From Elusimicrobiota bacterium (GTDB lineage: Bacteria; Elusimicrobiota; Elusimicrobia; UBA1565), in the NCBI GenBank assembly GCA_041660925.1, contig JBAZVI010000003.1, positions 62,001 through 126,000 of the forward strand: a stretch of DNA of 64,000 nt, read 5' to 3'. The translations under genes and the position numbers were made by a program. Positions 21,206 through 29,500 of this stretch are shown one piece after another. Position 1 is the stretch's first letter. Every line of letters begins with the position of its first letter. The notes under the pieces were generated by a model. It worked only from the letters and a program-made list of their open reading frames with translations, searched no databases and was not told the DNA's origin.

Positions 21206-22789
21206 ATGCGCGCAACCCCCCTCGCCGCCGCCGCCCTCCTTCTCTCCGTCGGGCTCTCCGTCCGCGCGGAGGGCGTGCGCGTGCTCGTGCGCGTCCCGAC
21301 CGAGGAAACCCCCGAGGTTCAGGCCAAGATCGCGCAGAGCGGCGCCGTCGCGGTCGAACTCCTTCGCCCTCCCGTCCGATCCGAGCTCTACCGGAAGATG
21401 GAGGAGCCTGCGCAGGTGCAGCGCTTCACCGCGGCCGGCTGGCTCGAGGGGATGAGTCCGGAGAAGAAGCTCGAGGGCATCCGCCGCCTCGAGGCGATCT
21501 GGGGGAAGGACGCCGTGCAGGTCGTCGACGAGAGCGACGTCCAGGTCCCGACCCCCGCCATCCGTCAGGAAGCCGTCGACTTCCTCAAGACGCACGGCCT
21601 CGCGCAGGGGGCGAAGGGCATCGACAAGGCTTTGACGGGCTTCATCCAGAAGGACGGCTTCGTCTCCTTCGACCAGGGGACCCTGCGCTCGGGCGCCGGC
21701 TCCGTCGTCGCCTCGAACGACTCCGCCGCGCCGAACTCGTTCGCGGCTCTGTCGGCCGCTCCGGCCGCCGGCGGCGGCCTGCACATCGACGCGGTGCCCT
21801 CGCCGGGCGCCGACGCCGCTCCGAAGGGCCCTTATGAGGACTTCCTCCAGGCCGAGGCGAAGGCCGCGGGCGTCGAGCCGGCCGTGCTGCGCGCGCTGGT
21901 CTCGGCGAAAGGCGGCTTCTCGTCCTCTCCCTCTCGCGTGAGCCACGGCTCCTACGGCCTCCTCCTCATAACCCCCCTCGCCGCGAAGTCGGTGGGCCTC
22001 GCCGGGCAGGACCTGCGCGACCCCGAGATCAACCTCCGCGCGGGCGCGCTCCTGCTCAAGAACCTCCTCGACCGCTATAACGGGGACGTGCACCGCGCCT
22101 TGGCCGCCTATCAGCTCGGCACGGGCGCCGTCACGCGCAGCGGCGGCCTGCCCAACGACCGCGCCCTGAAGGCCTTCCTGGCCGACTATGAGCGCGCCTA
22201 CCGGCAGGGGCCCGAGAAGCCGAAGGTGGCTCCCGTCGTCCCTCCGAAGGTTCCCGCCGTCCGTCAGGTCGTCGAGACGGCGAAGGACCTGAAGTACTCC
22301 GTCCCCGCCGCCGGGAAGGACCCGGTCGCGCGCTACCGCAAGATGATCGAGGTCGTCGCGCGCAGGAGAGGCCTCGACCCGGACCTCATCGAGGCGATGA
22401 TGCGCGCCGAGAACCCGTGGGGCGACCCGATGCGCGTCTCCGGGGCCGGAGCCGTCGGCCTCATGCAGCTCATGCCCGACACGGCCAGAGGCCTGAAGGT
22501 GGATCCTCGCAACCCCGAGCAGAGCGTCGACGGCGCCGCCCGGCACCTGAAGTGGCTGCTCGAGTATTTCGACGGAGACAAGGTGCTCGCCGTCGCCGCC
22601 TACAACGCCGGGCACGTGCCCGTGCAGAAGCTCGGCCGCATCCCCCGCAACGGCGAGACGCCCGAATACGTCCGGAAGGTCAGCGAGTACAAGGAGCAGA
22701 TCTCCGGAGAAGGGCTCAGCTACGCGACGTACATGCCTCCTCCCCGGACCGCGAAGGCGCACCGGAACAGAAGCCGGAACAGAAGGTAG
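21206..22789 (+). CDS. Secreted protein with two lytic-transglycosylase (SLT) domains, the first probably inactive
   Basis: A 527-residue protein. A signal peptide ends near VRAEG. A unique region of about 190 residues follows. SLT-like domain 1 spans roughly 210-335 and SLT domain 2 roughly 375-505. Domain 2 has the full motif set: catalytic Glu in MMRAENPWG, GAVGLMQLMPDTA and AVAAYNAGHVPVQKLG. Domain 1 keeps the fold (GSYGLLLITPLAAKSVGL, ALAAYQLGTGAV) but reads LVSAKGGF where the catalytic Glu should be. It therefore looks like a binding or scaffold domain. The enzyme cleaves peptidoglycan to anhydromuropeptides in the periplasm. A GCCGGC hairpin follows the stop codon. Confidence 0.85.
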   Translation: MRATPLAAAALLLSVGLSVRAEGVRVLVRVPTEETPEVQAKIAQSGAVAVELLRPPVRSELYRKMEEPAQVQRFTAAGWLEGMSPEKKLEGIRRLEAIWGKDAVQVVDESDVQVPTPAIRQEAVDFLKTHGLAQGAKGIDKALTGFIQKDGFVSFDQGTLRSGAGSVVASNDSAAPNSFAALSAAPAAGGGLHIDAVPSPGADAAPKGPYEDFLQAEAKAAGVEPAVLRALVSAKGGFSSSPSRVSHGSYGLLLITPLAAKSVGLAGQDLRDPEINLRAGALLLKNLLDRYNGDVHRALAAYQLGTGAVTRSGGLPNDRALKAFLADYERAYRQGPEKPKVAPVVPPKVPAVRQVVETAKDLKYSVPAAGKDPVARYRKMIEVVARRRGLDPDLIEAMMRAENPWGDPMRVSGAGAVGLMQLMPDTARGLKVDPRNPEQSVDGAARHLKWLLEYFDGDKVLAVAAYNAGHVPVQKLGRIPRNGETPEYVRKVSEYKEQISGEGLSYATYMPPPRTAKAHRNRSRNRR

Positions 22790-22819
22790 CCGGCGTTCCC
22801 GCCGGCCTTCCTCCTCCCC

Positions 22820-23311
22820 TTATCTCAGGCTTTTGATGAGCTCCCGGCAGAACGCCGGGAGGTCTTCGGGCTTGCGCGAGGTGATGAGGTTCCCGTCCAC
22901 GACGACTTCGCGGTCGACCCAGCGGGCGCCGGCGTTGCGCACGTCGTCGGCGATGGCGAAGAAGCAGGTCGCCGTGCGGCCCTTGAGGATCCCCGCCGAG
23001 CAGAGCAGCCAGGCCCCGTGGCAGATGGCGGCCACGGGCCGGCCCGCGTCGAAGACCGCCTTCACGAGGCGGGCGGGCTCGGGGTAGCGGCGCATGAAGT
23101 CGGGGGCGAAGCCGCCGGGGACGACGACGGCGTCGACCTCGGAGGACTCGAGCTTCGCGTAGGAGACCTCCGCCTGGGCGGGGTAGCCGAACTTCCCCCG
23201 GTAGACGGCCCCCCTCTCACGGCCGACGAGCAGGGACTCGTGGCCTTCTTCCTTCAGCCGGAGATACGGGACCCAGACCTCGAGCTCCTGGTACTGCTCC
23301 TCGAGGAGCAC
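22820..23311 (-). CDS. DJ-1/PfpI family protein (type 1 glutamine amidotransferase-like)
   Basis: A 163-residue protein of the PfpI/YhbO class, associated with stress, protein or nucleotide deglycase or protease activity. The nucleophile elbow AAICHGAW carries Cys97-His98, and VVVPGGFAPD (about 62-71) forms the oxyanion region. GTG 23311 is the only available start; the next codons upstream (SRRVA) look like the missing first strand of the fold, but no initiation codon precedes them. So either the N-terminus is short or a rare start is used. It lies 34 nt downstream of the DksA-like gene and is probably cotranscribed. Confidence 0.85.
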   Translation of the reverse strand: MLLEEQYQELEVWVPYLRLKEEGHESLLVGRERGAVYRGKFGYPAQAEVSYAKLESSEVDAVVVPGGFAPDFMRRYPEPARLVKAVFDAGRPVAAICHGAWLLCSAGILKGRTATCFFAIADDVRNAGARWVDREVVVDGNLITSRKPEDLPAFCRELIKSLR

Positions 23312-23345
23312 CGCGACGCGGCGGGAGGCCTTCCGGGGGACGCGT

Positions 23346-23795
23346 CTAGGCGTAGGCGGCCCGCTCCGAGGAGCTCTGGCAGCCGATGCAGTAGCGGGCG
23401 AACGGCATCGCGTGCAGGCGCTGCTTCATGATGGGCTTCTGGCAGGATTCGCAGAGTCCGTAGGTGCCCTTCTCGATCTTGCGCAGCGCGCCTTCGATCT
23501 GGTCGAGGGCCATGCGCTCGTTGTCGGAGAGCTCGAAGATCATCTCCTTCTCGAGCGAGAGCCCGGCCTGGTCGGCCTCGTCGCCCACTTCCGAGGTGAT
23601 GGGCTCCATGTCCTGGTTCTTGCGCATCATGTTGGAGATCTCTTCGCGCTTGACCGACAGGGTCTTCTGGATGGTGACGAGCTCGGAACGGGAGAAGACC
23701 GGGCCGCTCGCGGCTTTTGGGCTCTTCCTCGCGGTCGCTTTCGCGGACTTGGGGGAAGCCTTCGCCTTCTTCTGTGCCTTCTTTTTCATGGCCAT
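23346..23795 (-). CDS. TraR/DksA-family zinc-finger protein with lysine-rich N-terminus
   Basis: A 149-residue protein. The N-terminal 35 residues are Lys/Ala/Ser-rich. A coiled-coil hairpin follows, then a C4 zinc finger CESC...CIGC near residues 115-140. DksA-type proteins bind the RNA-polymerase secondary channel. ATG 23795 is preferred because GGAG stands 6 nt upstream. A longer frame starting at TTG 23873 can be ruled out, since that TTG is the -35 box of the gene's own promoter. Confidence 0.85.
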   Translation of the reverse strand: MAMKKKAQKKAKASPKSAKATARKSPKAASGPVFSRSELVTIQKTLSVKREEISNMMRKNQDMEPITSEVGDEADQAGLSLEKEMIFELSDNERMALDQIEGALRKIEKGTYGLCESCQKPIMKQRLHAMPFARYCIGCQSSSERAAYA

Positions 23796-23852
23796 ATCGG
23801 GCTCCGGAGCGGCGCCGCGTCGAGGGGCGTCCGCGAAGACCGTATAGTTTAC

Positions 23853-23873
23853 AGGATTAGTCTTTTCTGTCAA
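23853..23873 (-). promoter_or_regulatory. Promoter -35 region of the DksA-like gene
   Basis: On the minus strand, a perfect -35 TTGACA (23873-23868) is followed, after a 16-nt spacer, by TAAACT (-10, about 23851-23846). The predicted leader is about 45 nt and contains the ribosome site. It is the closest match to the classic sigma-70 -35 in the window. Confidence 0.65.
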
Positions 23874-23912
23874 CCCCTGTTTTTTCGTTTATTTTGATTC
23901 GATTTTCAGTCG

Positions 23913-23951
23913 AAAAAGGCCTCGCGGCGCGAAGTCCGCACGCGCCGCGAG
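23913..23951 (-). terminator. Rho-independent terminator of the coiled-coil gene
   Basis: On the minus strand, an 11-bp perfect GC-rich stem (CTCGCGGCGCG / CGCGCCGCGAG, 23941-23951 with 23921-23931) has a 9-nt loop. GGCC and then TTTTT follow. It is the clearest intrinsic terminator here and ends the surface-protein operon 26580-25556-23971. Confidence 0.9.
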
Positions 23952-23970
23952 CGTTCTGGAGGAGAGGCGG

Positions 23971-25551
23971 CTATTCGAGGGGCTTCTTGACGAGGTTGCG
24001 GAAGGTCGTCGAGAGCATCGCCACCATCTCGTCTTTCTTGCGGAGCTGGCCTTCGAGCTCCTGGCGCTGCTTCTCCCAGTCCGCGAAGCGGTTCTCGACC
24101 GCCTCTTTCTCGCGGATGAGGCGGCTGACGTGGTCGGTGAGGGTCTGGAGTTGGGTTCGCAGAGACGAGGCGCTCTCTTCGGTCTGCACGCGCTGGCGGC
24201 GTTCCGCGTCGACGACGCCCTGCTGCTCGAGGAGCTTCTCCTCCCAGGCGCGGTCGGAGTCCATGCGCGCCGCGATCTGGCGGCGGACCTTCTCGGCTTC
24301 CTCGGCGAGGGTCTGGAGCACGGCGTCGCGCTCGGCGGCGACCTGGGAGATCCGCGCGTCGCGGTCGGAGACCTCCTGGCGGCGCAGCTCGGCCTCGGCC
24401 TTGAGGGCCTCGATGGCGCGCTCGAGCCCCGCGACGCTCTCGCGGGTGCGGGCATGCGCGGCGCGCTCGAGCTCGAGCTGGCGGTTGGTCTCCATGAGGC
24501 TCTCGCCGAGTCCGCGCTCGATCTCGCGGCGCTCGAGGACGTAGGAACGCAGCTGCTCGGTGCGCTCATGCAGGGCGTTCAGGAGGTCCTTCTTCTCGGC
24601 CTCCAGGCCCTTGAGGATCTCGTCGCGGGCGGTCTCCGGTCGAGCCAGGCCGGCGCGGAGGTCCTCGAGGGCCTTGCGGACCCCCTGGACCGCCTCTCCC
24701 GAGCCCATCTGGCGCTCGGCGAGCTCGACGACGGTGCGGCGAAGGGCCGCAAGCTGGTCCTCGGCCTTCCGGTCGATCTCGGCGTTCGCCTTGAGCGCGT
24801 CCTGGCGGAGGTCGTGGCGCTGGGCCTCGATCGCGTCGCGCAGCGCGGTGCGCTCCCTCTCGAGGGTCTCGAGGCGCTCGCGCTGACGCGCGGCCTCGCC
24901 GGCGAAGCGGTCGGAGAGCTCCTTGAGCCGTCCGGACATCGCGTCGCCGAAGCCGGCGACCATCTCGCGCAGCTGCTCGCGGAGCAGGCGTTCGTCTTCC
25001 GTGCGGGCCTTGGCCAGCGCGGGCACCAGGGCGGAGAGCTCCTGCACGTCGGGGGAGCGGGCGGGGACCGCGCAGAGGTGCTCCTTGAGCGTCTGGAAAT
25101 CGCGGCGCAGGCCGGCGACGGCCTCTCCGAGTCCTCGGACCTCGGCGGAGGCCTGTTCGACCTCTCCCCCCCGCTGCGTCATCGCGTCCTTGAGCAGCGA
25201 GGCCCAGGTCTTGTGCATCTCGTCGAGGCGCTGCTCGAGGGCCTCCACGCGGCCCTTGGAGCCGGCCTTCTCGTGCTCGAGCTCCTGCAGCGCCTTCTGC
25301 TGGCGCAGCTGCTCGGAGATGGCCTTCATCTGGCCTTCGACCTCGGAGCGCAGGGAGTCCTGCTGCTTGATCATCCCCTCCGCGGCGCGGGCCCGTTCGC
25401 GCTCGACGCCCAGCTCGCGCTCGAGGGATTCCATGCGCACGCGCAGGTAGTCCATCAGCGGCGTCTCCTCGCGCCGGGTCAGGGCCGAGGGCGGAGGCGC
25501 CGGCGGGCGGGGCGGCGGCGGGGAAGGACGGTCCGGGAGTTCTTCGCTCAT
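23971..25551 (-). CDS. Long coiled-coil protein
   Basis: A 526-residue protein with no signal peptide or membrane helix. Residues 1-30 are Pro-rich (PDRPSPPPPRPPAPPPSAL). The rest is almost continuously alpha-helical with heptad pattern (MDYLRVRMESLERELGVE, ALEQRLDEMHKTWASLL, DNRFADWEKQRQELE-like stretches). It resembles cytoskeletal or SMC-type scaffold rods; no enzyme motif is visible. It is the last gene of the kelch/PorV operon, 4 nt after the PorV-like stop codon, and ends at a strong terminator. The coupling suggests an intracellular partner for surface-protein secretion or positioning. Confidence 0.7.
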   Translation of the reverse strand: MSEELPDRPSPPPPRPPAPPPSALTRREETPLMDYLRVRMESLERELGVERERARAAEGMIKQQDSLRSEVEGQMKAISEQLRQQKALQELEHEKAGSKGRVEALEQRLDEMHKTWASLLKDAMTQRGGEVEQASAEVRGLGEAVAGLRRDFQTLKEHLCAVPARSPDVQELSALVPALAKARTEDERLLREQLREMVAGFGDAMSGRLKELSDRFAGEAARQRERLETLERERTALRDAIEAQRHDLRQDALKANAEIDRKAEDQLAALRRTVVELAERQMGSGEAVQGVRKALEDLRAGLARPETARDEILKGLEAEKKDLLNALHERTEQLRSYVLERREIERGLGESLMETNRQLELERAAHARTRESVAGLERAIEALKAEAELRRQEVSDRDARISQVAAERDAVLQTLAEEAEKVRRQIAARMDSDRAWEEKLLEQQGVVDAERRQRVQTEESASSLRTQLQTLTDHVSRLIREKEAVENRFADWEKQRQELEGQLRKKDEMVAMLSTTFRNLVKKPLE

Positions 25552-25555
25552 GGGA

Positions 25556-26578
25556 TCATCGCTCGCGGAACCGGCGGGAGTGCTTGGCCGGCAGGTTCCA
25601 GGTGACGGAGAAGCGGTGGGCCTCTCCGAGGATGCCGAAGGGGACGAAGGCGTAGTCGATGGTGGCGTTGAGGAGCTTGACGCCGATGCCGAAGCTCGCG
25701 CCCTTGAAGCCTTCGAGGCCGCTGAACTGGTTGAGGGAGTTGTAGCCCGCGCGCAGGAAGCCTTTGACGCTGTTGGGGGCGTCGAGCGTGAGTTCGAGGC
25801 CGGCGGCGCCGTAGGGCTGGTTGGAGACCGGGAAGACCGCCTCCATGGAGAGGATCGAGTAGGGCGTCGGCACGATGGCGGCGCCGAGGCGGCCGCGGAA
25901 GGGCATGCTGTCCCGGATCTGGTCGAACTTCTGCCCGCGTCCGAGGTTCTGCGCGACGAAGCTGAAATGGAGAGGCATCCGGTTCTCCGGGAAGTGCGCC
26001 TGCACGCCGATGTCGCCTCCGAAGCCGCTCGCGTGGGCGATGAGGTCGGAGTGGAAGTAGCGGCCGGTGACGCCCAGGTCGATGTCGCGCTCCGCGTCGG
26101 CGAGGTCGCTGATCGACTGCGCCCACCCGGCCTCGTAGACGTAGTTGCGCGGGCGGAAGCTGCCGACCCGGTTGCCGCTCATGTCGGTGTTGTCGATGTC
26201 GCCCGCGTCCATGTAGCGCACGGCGCCGCCGAGGACGGAGGTCTCGTTGAGCCGCTGGGCGTAGGCGAGATACTGGAGGCGGATGCCGGCCAGGTATTCG
26301 TTGTGCATCGCGGCGCCGGATGCGCGCGGGATGCGCGCGAGGCCGGCGGGATTCCAGTACATCGAGAAGGCGTCGTCGGTGACCGCCGAGTAGGCGCCGC
26401 CCATGCCGATGCCGCGGGGGCCGACGTCGAGGTTGAGGAACTCCGAACCGGCGGTGCCGACCGCGCTCGAGGTGAAGTCGCTCGCCGAGGCCGGCGGGCA
26501 GAGCGCGAGGGCGAGCGCGAGCGCCGGGGCACGGAGCCCCGCCGTCCGCCGCCGCGCTCGCGTCGGGATCGTCGGCAT
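25556..26578 (-). CDS. PorV/UPF0164-family outer-membrane beta-barrel protein, copy 1
   Basis: A 340-residue protein. A signal peptide ends near SASDF. The diagnostic N-terminal block GTAGSEFLNLDVGPRGIGMG, then AVTDDAFSMYWNPAGLARI, is that of UPF0164/PorV barrels. Alternating amphipathic strands follow to an aromatic C-terminus. In type IX systems PorV shuttles cargo to the sortase at the outer membrane. Here the gene lies 1 nt after the giant kelch protein gene, whose C-terminus resembles a type IX sorting domain. A second, similarly arranged pair is at 52631-57315. Confidence 0.82.
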   Translation of the reverse strand: MPTIPTRARRRTAGLRAPALALALALCPPASASDFTSSAVGTAGSEFLNLDVGPRGIGMGGAYSAVTDDAFSMYWNPAGLARIPRASGAAMHNEYLAGIRLQYLAYAQRLNETSVLGGAVRYMDAGDIDNTDMSGNRVGSFRPRNYVYEAGWAQSISDLADAERDIDLGVTGRYFHSDLIAHASGFGGDIGVQAHFPENRMPLHFSFVAQNLGRGQKFDQIRDSMPFRGRLGAAIVPTPYSILSMEAVFPVSNQPYGAAGLELTLDAPNSVKGFLRAGYNSLNQFSGLEGFKGASFGIGVKLLNATIDYAFVPFGILGEAHRFSVTWNLPAKHSRRFRER

Positions 26579-26579
26579 G

Positions 26580-29500
26580 TCAGCGCACCACCGCGATCTT
26601 CAGGGTCCGGCGGTTGCCGTTGGCCTCGATGACGGCCAGATAGAGGCCGCTGGCGACCGGGCGTCCGGATTTGTTGGCGGCGTCCCAGGTGAGGAGGCCG
26701 GAGGCGTTCGCGGTGCGGTCGAAGAGCTCTTCCCCGTGCAGAGTGAAGACGCGCACCCGGCTCCCCGCGGGGAGCCGGTCGAAGGTGAAATAGCTCTGGC
26801 TGTTCTTGTAGAGCGGGTTCGGGAAGACGCGCGCCGTCTCGATCGTGCTGGAGGGCGAGAGCTGGGCGAGCTGGTAGATGGAGAGGTGGTTGAGCTGGGC
26901 GGTGACGAGCCGGGAGGCGTCGTCGACGCGGCTCTGCAGCGGGACGCAGGCGCGCGAGGTCTCGTCGTAGCGCACCATCCCGAGGGTGGCGACGCTCCCG
27001 AGGTTCGCCTCGCCGGTGTTGTAGGAGATGCCGAGCTCGAAGGGGCCCTTGGCCTGCAGGTAGGGGATGGGCGTCACGACGACCGCGGCGTTGATGTTCC
27101 CGCAGTTCAGGACGCTGTAGGAGGAGATGAAGAGGCGGACGTCCTCCGAGAAGGTGTTCGGCGGCACGCGCACGAAGATCTTGCGGCCGGAGCCGATGTT
27201 GCCGGACATGACCGTCATCGCGTTCTTCGGCGCGAGGATGGCCAGCGAGCCGACGGGGCCGCCGCCGTTGTCGGTGAACGCGCGGGTGGAGACGAACGCG
27301 GTCTCGGCGCCGTACTGGTTGCGCGCGTAGATGCGGATGTCGTAGGTGAGTCCCGTGAGGAGCCCGGAGAGCGTCGCGCTCAGCGCCGTGTAGCTCGAGG
27401 AGTAGGCGATGGGCGTCGAGTAGTGGTTGACGAAGTTGTCGGAGGAGACCACGATCTGCCAGGTGGTCGTCGACGAATTCGAGTTCGCGCCCCAGACCAC
27501 GCCGATGCTCGCGGGGTCGGTGAAGGCGACCGTCGGGCTCGCCGCCGGGTTGGCGAGCGTGCAGGTGCTCCCCAGGGCCGTGTAGGCGCTCTCGATGCCG
27601 TCGCCGTTGACCGCGGCGACGCTCACGTGGTAGAGCGTGTTGGGGACCATCGCGGCGTTGTCGACCGTCAGCCCGCGGGTGAGGTCCGTGATGTCCGTGA
27701 TCGCGACCGCAGCGCCCGTCCCGTCGGGGAGGATCTTCAGGTTGAAGGTCGTCCCGGTCGGGTTCTGGTTGGCCTGCCAGGTCGCCAGGAACCCGCCGGT
27801 GGAGACGTAGTTCAGCGCCGGGATGCCCGCGCCGGGCGCCGCCGCGTAAGTGTACACGGTCACGCCCGGAGAGAGGAGCCCGTTGCCGGTGTCGGTGATG
27901 GCCTGGATCTGGAGGCCGTAGGCCGTGTTCGTCGAGATCCCGCTCATGAGGAAGGACGGGGTGCCGACGGTCGCGATGCGCGTGCCGGAGGTCGTCGCGA
28001 AGACGTTGTAGGAGGAGGCCGCGCTGTTGTTCGACCAGGACCAGAGGATGGAGGTCGGCGACTGCGGAGCGCCGGAGAGCCCGGTGATGTCTCCCGAGGG
28101 GGTGGTGTAGGGGACGCTGGAGGTGATGACCGGGCCGTCGCCCGAGATGTTGAAGGCGGCGACCTTGATGGCCGCGACCGTGTCGGGACCGAGGTTCCGC
28201 TGGATGAAGACGTTCGTCGGCGCGGTCGCGATGAAGACCCCGTTGGTCGCGGAATAGACGATGTAGCCGTCGAAGGACCCGCCGGCCGCGTTCCAGGTCC
28301 ACGAGATCGAGGACACCCCGAGGACGATCCCCGAGGGGATGCCCGGGCTCGCGCTCGGCCGGGGTGGGCCGATCTGGATGGACATGGCGTCGGAGAACTG
28401 AGCGTTGGCCGCTACGCGGATCTGATACCAGCCGCGCGGTGCGAGCCCGGTGCTCGTCGGGATCTGAAGGGTGATCGAGGAGTCCATGATCGACCACGCA
28501 TTGTAGGCGGGGTCGTAGACGCGGGTCGTCAGGTCGACGACGAAGCCGCTGTCGGACTGCGTGTTGTTCCCCGAGCCGTCCATGCGCTGGATGTAGACGC
28601 GGGGCAGGTGGTGGGAGGACTGCGCGTTGCCGCGGCCTCCGGAGGCCTCGCCGTTGCCCTGGAAGTGCGTCCCCCGCAGGGTGATGGAGGTCCCCTGCAC
28701 GAAGGTCATCGTGTCGATGCTGACGATGGTCGGCTGGCGCAGGCTCGGGGGCGGGGAGGCCTGGTCGATCGTCCCCGGGGCGTAATAGCGGTATTCGACG
28801 GAGTTCAGGCGGTCGAGCCCGGTGAAGCCGCCGACCAGCACGACCATCCCGTTGTGCGCGAGGAGCGTGGAGTGGTAGGCGCGCGCGGCCGCGAGCTTGC
28901 CCTGCAGCTGCCAGGTGCTGTGGTCGACGTCGAAGCCTTCGGTGTCGATGACCGGCTGACCGAGGCGGTCGATGCCGCCGGTGACGAGCACCTTGCCGTC
29001 GGGAAGGAGGGTCGCGTTGTGGCGCAGGCGCGGCACGAGCATGTCGTTGCCGTTCCCCCCCCCGAAGGAGGTCGTGTAAGCCCACGCGTTCGTGACGGGG
29101 TTGTAGATCTCCGCGGCGGCGATCTCTCCGTACCCGTCGGAGCCGCCGGTGACGAGCAGACGCCCGTCGCGCAGGAGCGTGGCGCTGTGCGCGTAGCGCG
29201 ACTGGCTCAGCGAGGTCCGCAGCGTCCAGAGCCCGGTGGTCGGGTTGTACTCCTCGACCTCGCCGCGCACGGTGCTGTTGACGCCGCCGGCGACCAGGAC
29301 CTTGCCGTTCTGCTGAAGGCTCATCGTGTGCTGGCCGCGCGCGACCGACATCGAAGGGATCGGGCGCCAGACCATCGCCGTCGTGATGTAGATCTCGGCG
29401 GTGTTGAGGTAGTTCCCGCTCGCGTCGTAGCCGCCGGCCACGAGGACGTTCCCGTCGGGCAGGAGCACGGAGGTGTGATAGCTGCGCGAGGAGACCATCT

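Noticed and set aside
23346..23873. Longer DksA-like protein starting at TTG 23873
   Set aside because: The TTG belongs to a perfect -35 TTGACA, and a ribosome site precedes ATG 23795.
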